A stretch of DNA of 64,000 bases from Microbulbifer aggregans. Its GTDB lineage: Bacteria; Pseudomonadota; Gammaproteobacteria; Pseudomonadales; Cellvibrionaceae. Positions 58,815 to 64,000 of this stretch are shown piece after piece. The stretch spans positions 372,001-436,000 of the forward strand of contig NZ_JAIVKK010000004.1 of the NCBI RefSeq assembly GCF_020524005.1. Direction: 5' to 3'. The notes below the pieces were generated by a model, which saw only the letters and a program-made list of their open reading frames with translations, had not been told where the DNA came from and did not search any database. Every line of letters begins with the position of its first letter. Position 1 is the first letter of the stretch. A program made the position numbers and the translations under genes.

Positions 58815-59022
58815 ACGAAATGTTGCTTGTCCGGTTGCGTTACCGCTGCAACCTCAACTTCGTTGTTCTTCTCTCTTTGCATCTAACCATCGTTTAATCA
58901 TGGTTTTTTCTGAAGCTTCCGATTGTGGAAGCGCCTCCAGTTGGAGGATTGGTTCCGACTTTCGCTTGGCGAACGTTGACCCTTCTTGAATGGTATTAGC
59001 GGCCCTGGTGGCCGCTTTTTTT
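58815..59022 (+). ncRNA. Candidate small RNA, about 200 nt
   Basis: Lies between convergent genes. A promoter-like pair TTGTCA (58783-58788), 16 bp, TATGTT (58805-58810) precedes a run of hairpins: ACCAT/ATGGT (58886-58904), GCTTCC/GGAAGC (58915-58932), CCTCCA/TGGAGG (58934-58947), TTCGC/GCGAA (58961-58973), and finally GCGGCC-CTGGT-GGCCGC with seven T (58999-59022). No coding frame of note. It could instead be a long smrA 3' UTR. I do not recognise a known RNA family. Confidence 0.35.
58998..59022 (+). terminator. Intrinsic terminator
   Basis: GCGGCC, loop CTGGT, GGCCGC followed by seven T. Ends the candidate sRNA or the smrA transcript. Confidence 0.9.
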
Positions 59023-59040
59023 ATGCTGTTTTTTTGTGAA

Positions 59041-59580
59041 TCAGCGGCTTGCGGGTGGCAGCTCGCGTGTCTGCTGAAATTCGAGCATTGTCCCGTCTGC
59101 ACCCTGTAGGATCAGGCTATCCGAGCTCAGGCTTGCGCGGTCTACCCTCGGCAGCGCCAGCAGGAAATCTTTTTCCAGCTCACTGCTTTCCCTGCGGTTG
59201 CCCATGCGGGAAATTTTTGGCGGCTTGAGCCATTGAATATTGCCATCTTCGGCCAGGGTGAACTTGCCAAGGTAGGGATTGGAGCCTGCGCTGCCGCGTA
59301 CAAAGCCCAGTTTATCGCAGGTGAAATAGGGGCGGTCGCGCCACATTTTACGCCAGAACATATGGGATTTATGCTCGCGTCCATCTATTGTCAGGCTTTC
59401 CAGAAGCCATTGATGAGCGCACATGGCTTCGGCTTCTGCCGCTTCAGGTGACGAGAGGCTCGCGCCTTGCTCGTCAACATGACTGCAAGCGGAAATGAGC
59501 AGCAGCAGAGTGCCAGCCAGGGGAAATAACGCGCGAGATGGCGTGAGTTGCGCTAGGACAGAGTGGCGCTGAGCGGGCAT
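59041..59580 (-). CDS. META/HslJ-like lipoprotein (1)
   Basis: 179 aa. ATG 59580 with GGAAGGA upstream. Lipoprotein signal (LFPLAGTLLLLISAC). The mature part has CAHQWLLESLTIDGREHKSH, FTCDKLGFVRGSAGSNPYLG and FTLAEDGNIQW: the META-domain pattern with two cysteines (in CAHQW and FTCDK) probably joined. Tandem paralogue of the next gene. META lipoproteins such as HslJ are envelope or stress associated; exact role unknown. Confidence 0.8.
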   Translation of the reverse strand: MPAQRHSVLAQLTPSRALFPLAGTLLLLISACSHVDEQGASLSSPEAAEAEAMCAHQWLLESLTIDGREHKSHMFWRKMWRDRPYFTCDKLGFVRGSAGSNPYLGKFTLAEDGNIQWLKPPKISRMGNRRESSELEKDFLLALPRVDRASLSSDSLILQGADGTMLEFQQTRELPPASR

Positions 59581-59676
59581 GGAATCCTTCCGGTAGCTGT
59601 TTGCGTCATTTAACATGATTTGGACGCCGCCGTCTGTGACCAGTCCCGCCAATAGTCGAACAAATAGACGCAGCGC

Positions 59677-60150
59677 TCAGTGCTCTGCTTTGATGTATTC
59701 GATGTAGATATCGCCGGGTATATCGCGCAGGATCAGGCGCGCGCCGCCACTTTTGACAAATGCCTGACGGGTACCGGACAGAGCGCGCAGGTACTGGCTT
59801 TCCTGTTCCATCAACGGCGGCGGGCCGGCTTTTTTGGTGGATGCGAAGCTCGCGGTATCCCAGAGAATCTGGCCGGTATCGGTGATCTGCATACTGCCGC
59901 GGTAAGTATTTACGCCGCTTTTGCCCATGGCCTGGCCGTCATTGTTGCAGAGGAAGGTAAACGATTCAGGTTCGCTGACCGCCACCGCATTACCATTCAG
60001 CCGCAGCAGGCGCATTTCCCATTTGCCGCCGCACACGCTGGCCAGTGAGCCGGGCTGCTGGATCGGCTTGTCTTCACTTGTGCTCATACCCACGCACCCG
60101 GCGATCACGATCCCCAGCCCCGCGAGCCAAACTAAAAATAGTCTGCTCAT
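59677..60150 (-). CDS. META/HslJ-like lipoprotein (2)
   Basis: 157 aa. ATG 60150 with AGGGA upstream. Lipobox VIAGC. Mature CGGKWEMRLLRLNGNAVAVS, FTFLCNNDGQAMGKSGVNTY and ILWDTASFASTKKAG follow the same plan as its downstream paralogue: a Cys in the first strand, another in the F-x-C segment, and a Gly/Asn-rich turn before the W-x-x strand. Likely a duplicated pair. Co-directional with a further small lipoprotein upstream. Confidence 0.82.
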   Translation of the reverse strand: MSRLFLVWLAGLGIVIAGCVGMSTSEDKPIQQPGSLASVCGGKWEMRLLRLNGNAVAVSEPESFTFLCNNDGQAMGKSGVNTYRGSMQITDTGQILWDTASFASTKKAGPPPLMEQESQYLRALSGTRQAFVKSGGARLILRDIPGDIYIEYIKAEH

Positions 60151-60265
60151 AGTCGCTTTTCCCTGCTTGCAGATAACCAAAGCTTAGCCGGAGCCTGTAT
60201 ATATGCGTGGACTCCGGCGACAAGCTGTCGCGGCTGCCGTCACAGTTGAGCAATAAATCAGCCGC

Positions 60266-60538
60266 CTAGGACTCGCGCACGCAGCGCACCACGATTTTGG
60301 TTTCGAGCTCGCGCTCAAAGCAGCGGAACTTGGTGCCGTTAACGTTCAGGGATTTAGGGCTGCGCGAAGGTGTTTCGCTGGTTCTCACCGACATGTGATC
60401 CGGCTGGCCCATATTGGGGGGGATGGCGTCGCTAAACGCCCGGTTTGCGTGACTTTCCTTTGGCTCAGTTACAGTGCAACCGGCGACAATCCCTGCCGCT
60501 ACCGCCGCAGCCAGCAGAATAATACTTAATTTCTGCAC
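60266..60538 (-). CDS. Small lipoprotein, unknown function
   Basis: 90 aa from GTG 60538, with GAGG about 8 nt upstream; this start gives QKLSIILLAAAVAAGIVAGC, a standard lipoprotein signal. The mature part is polar, with two cysteines (FRCFERELETKIVVRCVRES) near the end. No domain recognised. Precedes the META pair on the same strand. Confidence 0.7.
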   Translation of the reverse strand: MQKLSIILLAAAVAAGIVAGCTVTEPKESHANRAFSDAIPPNMGQPDHMSVRTSETPSRSPKSLNVNGTKFRCFERELETKIVVRCVRES

Positions 60539-60678
60539 GCTGATACCTCGGTGGCTGTTGTGACGAACGCGACATTTATCTGTCGCCTTCACTGTTCAGG
60601 TTAGAAGACCCTGATGCCAAAGAGTGGTAATGCGCGCCAATTTGTTTAAGGCTGCGCCGGAAAGGGAATCGTTGCGAC

Positions 60679-60704
60679 AAAAAAAGGGAGCCACAGGGCT
60701 CCCA
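60679..60704 (-). terminator. Terminator of the TonB-dependent receptor
   Basis: On the minus strand GGGAGCC, loop CTGT, GGCTCCC is followed by seven T; 30 bp after the receptor stop. Confidence 0.92.
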
Positions 60705-60733
60705 AGTAAAACACAACGCTATCTGCGAAAGGA

Positions 60734-62986
60734 TTAGAAGTTGTAGCTTCCAGTGAGTGCAATGGTGCGTGGAGCGCCGTAGTAGCCGGTAACCAGCGCT
60801 GCAGAGTTGTAGCCCGCATTGCGGTACTCCTGGTCCCTCAGGTTTTTACCCTGTAGGGACATTTGCCACTTTCCGTCGCCGCTAAAGTATGTGGCGCCTG
60901 CATCCACGAGGGTGACGGAACCTTCATCCAGTACGCTCGGAGCGGCATAAATCTGAATGCCGTCCCGGTAGGAAACGCCACCATTCAGAACGAGTTCACC
61001 GCCCGCGACATCCATGACGTAGCTCATCTGATACAGGGCGGTTGCCGCTGGGCTGTACTGTAAGTTATCCCAAGTCTCAGCCAGGTCAACAGTCAAGTAG
61101 TTACCTGTGGGCTCTTCAGTTTCCGGATCAATTTCCGGTACCTTGGTCAGTACTTCAAGATAATCGCCGTCGGTATAGCCGAGCACGAGGTTGGACGTCA
61201 GACGGTCGGTAAGGCTCGCCATCAGCTCTACTTCGAAGCCGCGGATCTCAGCTTCACCGGCATTGATTACCGAGCTGGCAAAGCCGCCTGTGGACTGCGA
61301 GAAATCCTGCACTGTGACCTGCATGTCTTCATAGTCGGTACTGAATGCCGCGAAGTTGAGGCGCACGCGATCTTCGAATAGCTGGGTTTTGATCCCCACC
61401 TCGAAAGTGTCCGCAGTTTCCGGGTCGTAGCCATTGACAGTTTCCGGGGTTACGGAGGCGTCGCCGCGCATATCGAAGCCGCCGCTCTTGAAGCCAGAGC
61501 TGAAGCTGCCGTACACCATGGTGTCGTCATTAATCTGGTAGTTCGCCGCTACCTTGGGAGAGAACTGACCCCAGGAGTCGCTGTTGGTGTAGTCGGTCAG
61601 AATGCCGATTGGCTGTTCGAAAGCCGGTGTGCCGTCATAGTGATCGGCAAACATCGGAGAGTAGAGGCCGTAATAGTTTGCTTTGAAAACGTCCGCGGAT
61701 TTTTCATCGCGGGTGTAGCGACCTCCGAGGATCACGCTGAAATCGTCAGTGATGGCGTAGTCAAAGTTGGCGTAAGCGGCGAGGCTCTCAGTATCCACGC
61801 TGCCGCTGACATTTTGCGTCAGGCCGAGCGGCAGGGTGTCAGGGGAGAGAATGCTGTAGATGCCCAGTACCGCGTCGAAGCCACCGGATGCGGTGCCGTC
61901 ATAGTAGTAAATGCCCGATACCAGGTTGGCGCGGTCGCTGCTCCAGTTCAGCTGGAACTCCTGGGTGAACTGCTCATCGTCGTAGAAAGCTGGCACATCG
62001 AAGTCGGCACGCGGGCTGCTATCGAAATCAATATTTGTTGTAGTCTCGCCGCTGCGAGTGGCGGTGATCGACTTCAGGGTAATGCTGTCGGAAACTTTCC
62101 ACTCTGCGGTTACCGATGCACCGCTGCTTTCCACTGAGTTATCGGAGGACATATTCGAGCGGTGATCGAAGACGTTATCGAGAGGCTGTTCCCCGCCGTA
62201 GGGGTTCATGAACATCAGGTGGCCAAAACGCGCGTTGGAGTCGTCCTGGGTGGTGTCTGCTGCGAGGCGAATAAACCACTCTTCATTCGGCGTGATTTCC
62301 ATGGACACGCGGGCGCTGGTGATGTCTTTGTTGTAGTTTTCGGCACCGGTATTGATGTTTTCACCGAAGCCGTCACGTTGATAACTGGCTACCGCGGCGC
62401 CGACAGCAACCTTGCTGCCCAGACCAGTTTGACCACTCAGTACCAGGTCGCGTTGATTGTACGAGCCGACTCCACCACGAATTCTGAATTCGGTATCGCC
62501 GGTCATTTTTTTGGTGACATATTTAACCGCGCCACCGATGGTGTTCTTGCCGTACAGGGTGCCCTGCGGGCCACGCAGTACTTCGATGCGCTCAACATCG
62601 AACACGTCCATTACCGCACCCTGGGGGCGGGCAACATAGATGTCGTCTACATAGATACCGACGCCGGGCTCAAAGCCCCACAGTGGGTCCTGCTGGCCAA
62701 TACCGCGAATATAGGCAGTAAGGGTGGAGTTGGTGCCGCGGCTGACCTGTAAAGTGGTGTTGGGACTCAGCTTTTGTACATCGGTCAGGTCGGCAACGCC
62801 GTTCTCGATCAGGGCGTCTTCACCGAATGCAGTAACGGCGACAGGTACTTCCTGCAGGGACTGTTCGCGCTTCTGGGCGGTAACGGTGACTTCTTCCAGC
62901 CCTTTGTTGTCCGCGTAGCTGAAACTGGCGCCGCAGGCGAGCATGATGCCCACGGCGAGAGGATTGAATTTTATTGTTTTGCGCAT
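60734..62986 (-). CDS. TonB-dependent outer-membrane receptor
   Basis: 750 aa. Signal peptide (LAVGIMLACGASFSYA), TonB box LEEVTVTAQKR, plug domain (TAYIRGIGQQDPLWGFEPGV, RIEVLRGPQGTLYGKNTIGG) and 22-strand-type barrel ending TGSYNF. The VTAQKR/QEVPVAVTAF start marks the large environmental group that imports siderophores, vitamins or glycans; nothing here fixes the substrate. Divergent from the sensor-kinase gene across 174 bp. Confidence 0.93.
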   Translation of the reverse strand: MRKTIKFNPLAVGIMLACGASFSYADNKGLEEVTVTAQKREQSLQEVPVAVTAFGEDALIENGVADLTDVQKLSPNTTLQVSRGTNSTLTAYIRGIGQQDPLWGFEPGVGIYVDDIYVARPQGAVMDVFDVERIEVLRGPQGTLYGKNTIGGAVKYVTKKMTGDTEFRIRGGVGSYNQRDLVLSGQTGLGSKVAVGAAVASYQRDGFGENINTGAENYNKDITSARVSMEITPNEEWFIRLAADTTQDDSNARFGHLMFMNPYGGEQPLDNVFDHRSNMSSDNSVESSGASVTAEWKVSDSITLKSITATRSGETTTNIDFDSSPRADFDVPAFYDDEQFTQEFQLNWSSDRANLVSGIYYYDGTASGGFDAVLGIYSILSPDTLPLGLTQNVSGSVDTESLAAYANFDYAITDDFSVILGGRYTRDEKSADVFKANYYGLYSPMFADHYDGTPAFEQPIGILTDYTNSDSWGQFSPKVAANYQINDDTMVYGSFSSGFKSGGFDMRGDASVTPETVNGYDPETADTFEVGIKTQLFEDRVRLNFAAFSTDYEDMQVTVQDFSQSTGGFASSVINAGEAEIRGFEVELMASLTDRLTSNLVLGYTDGDYLEVLTKVPEIDPETEEPTGNYLTVDLAETWDNLQYSPAATALYQMSYVMDVAGGELVLNGGVSYRDGIQIYAAPSVLDEGSVTLVDAGATYFSGDGKWQMSLQGKNLRDQEYRNAGYNSAALVTGYYGAPRTIALTGSYNF

Positions 62987-63160
62987 GACTCTCTCCGATC
63001 ACCAATTTATGGTTTTTATATAGGAATGTTCCGGACTAGCACTCTAGCCACTCTCTGCTCCCTTGCCTGCTAGACCAAGGTATGACGATCCGGTTGTAGC
63101 GGGGGCGGGACAGAAAACAGACAATCGGTTAGGCTCTCAATATAAACAAAATAATGAAAG

Positions 63161-64000
63161 GTGCGCCAATTGTTCAGCTTGACCCTGCTGGCCGCGGTCG
63201 GCCTTGCCTATCTGCTGCTGCTGTTCGCCATCGCCTTCTGGGGCGACCGGCTGCCGGCGGCACGTATTCGACCGTTCAAGCCCCTGCTGCTGGCACTCGC
63301 CGGCACCTACACCAGTGCCTGGATGTTCTTCGGCACCCCGGCACAGGCGGTGCAGGAGGGCTGGCTGCTACCCCCCACCTTTGTCGGCGCCAGCCTGATG
63401 CTGATTTTCGGCGCGCCACTGTTGATGCGCTTTGTGCGCCTCTCCAAACAACAGGGCTCCACCTCCATCGCCGATTTCATCAGCGCCCAGTACGGCGGCA
63501 CCCAGTGGCTGGCGGCGGTGGTGGCATTGTTGGCGGTGATCGCTGTGGTGCCCTACCTGTCGCTGCAGTTGCGCGCGGTGGCGGACAGCTATCTGTTGCT
63601 CGCCCGCGGTGACGGCATCAATCCCTCTGCGGTCACTGCCATCGTCGCCGTTACCCTGGGCCTGTTTGCACTGCTGTTCGGCACCCGGCATATCGACAGC
63701 AGTGTGCACCGAAATGGCATGTTACTGGCCGTGGCCTTCGAGGCGTTGATCAAGATCGGTGCCATCGTCGCGGTGGCGTGTTTCCTGCTGGACTCTGCTT
63801 TCGATGGTGCGGCGGATCTCACCCGAACGGCACTGGCCAGTGAGCGTGTGGCGGCGATGGCTGAAGCGCGCGGGGCGGATACAGGATTTATCGCGGTGGT
63901 GGTGTTGGGGATGGCTGCCATCTTCTGCCTGCCGCGGCAGTTCCATATCCTGATGATCGAAAGTGACGACGAGCGCGATATCGGCCCAGTGCGCAAACTG
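63161..64000 (+). CDS. CbrA-like sensor kinase, SSS transporter domain (partial at right edge)
   Basis: 280 residues visible, running off the window. Start is GTG 63161 or, better spaced from AAAGG, TTG 63170; there is no early ATG. Many hydrophobic helices: LLAAVGLAYLLLLFAIAFWG, GTYTSAWMFFGTPAQAVQEG, QQGSTSIADFISAQYGGTQW, ALLFGTRHIDSSVHRNGMLL, IFCLPRQFHILMIESDDERD. These match the N-terminal sodium:solute-symporter-like domain of CbrA-type kinases, including the conserved T-x-x-SAW and Q-G-S-T-S-I-A-D segments. The kinase half must lie beyond 64000 for this to be right; otherwise it is a plain transporter. Confidence 0.85.
   Translation, partial: MRQLFSLTLLAAVGLAYLLLLFAIAFWGDRLPAARIRPFKPLLLALAGTYTSAWMFFGTPAQAVQEGWLLPPTFVGASLMLIFGAPLLMRFVRLSKQQGSTSIADFISAQYGGTQWLAAVVALLAVIAVVPYLSLQLRAVADSYLLLARGDGINPSAVTAIVAVTLGLFALLFGTRHIDSSVHRNGMLLAVAFEALIKIGAIVAVACFLLDSAFDGAADLTRTALASERVAAMAEARGADTGFIAVVVLGMAAIFCLPRQFHILMIESDDERDIGPVRKL

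Noticed and set aside
1..64000. CRISPR arrays, rRNA genes, IS elements, prophage genes
   Set aside because: No regularly spaced repeats, no rRNA-like sequence and no transposase, integrase or phage structural frames were seen.

Overview
The window reads as chromosome of a marine-type gammaproteobacterium. I suspect the Cellvibrionales, close to Microbulbifer, or a Pseudomonadales relative, because the order secB-grx-rhodanese-gpmI-envC-ctpA followed by hisF-hisA-hisH-hisB and asmA-mutY-yggX-tRNA-Phe is the Pseudomonas-like arrangement of these housekeeping genes. The base composition is fairly GC-rich everywhere except an obviously AT-rich block at about 26.5-37.5 kb. I did not compute GC values.

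Region by region. 1-2.1 kb: the tail of an unidentified gene and two tandem paralogous PAS-LuxR regulators. 2.4-24.8 kb: one large envelope locus built as two divergent arms. The minus arm (18.5 down to 2.4 kb) encodes a CxxCH protein, a LamG/CxxCH lipoprotein, a Tat-exported protein, an ApbE flavin transferase, an exported adaptor, three TPR proteins, a small exported protein, and an ExbB-ExbD-ExbD-TonB-like energy-transducing set. The plus arm (18.8 to 24.8 kb) encodes a hydrazine-synthase-alpha-like propeller lipoprotein with two CxxCH motifs, an SH3/outer-membrane-barrel protein, a second barrel, a TlpA-like thioredoxin, and DUF4266 and DUF3570 proteins. I read it as a Glt/Agl-like, proton-motive-force-driven trans-envelope machine coupled to surface heme and flavin chemistry. 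DUF3570 carries a sequence matching the ApbE flavinylation motif, and one of the two ExbD proteins has lost the channel aspartate. 25.0-26.4 kb: rlmJ and a charged exported protein.

26.5-37.2 kb: an AT-rich defence island lying on the 3' side of tRNA-Phe. Four coupled plus-strand genes encode a MORC-type GHKL ATPase, a Z1 helicase, a PD-(D/E)XK nuclease and an AIPR protein. They converge on a 5-methylcytosine methyltransferase that is preceded by a MIG-like (tyrosine-type) G:T mismatch glycosylase, which probably repairs deaminated 5mC. 37.7-41.6 kb: tRNA-Phe, yggX, mutY, asmA. 41.8-46.4 kb: accessory genes, namely a class-3 lipase paired with a DUF6795-like exported protein, and a His/Glu-rich zinc-type TonB receptor with a small CxxC protein. 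46.5-49.5 kb: hisB-hisH-hisA-hisF. 49.5-56.3 kb: DUF6316, ctpA, a membrane protein, envC, gpmI, a cysteine-less rhodanese, grx, secB. 56.7-60.5 kb: thioesterase, SDR, smrA, a candidate ncRNA, two META-domain lipoproteins and a small lipoprotein. 60.7-64 kb: a TonB-dependent receptor and the start of a CbrA-type transporter-domain sensor kinase cut by the window edge.

Scattered through intergenic spaces are five copies of one 120-123 bp palindromic element. Its loop, 26-nt core and terminal hexamers are conserved, while its two nested stems differ in sequence from copy to copy yet stay self-complementary. This repeat family, the envelope redox locus and the MORC-Z1 island with its MIG-like glycosylase are the three things I would look at first.
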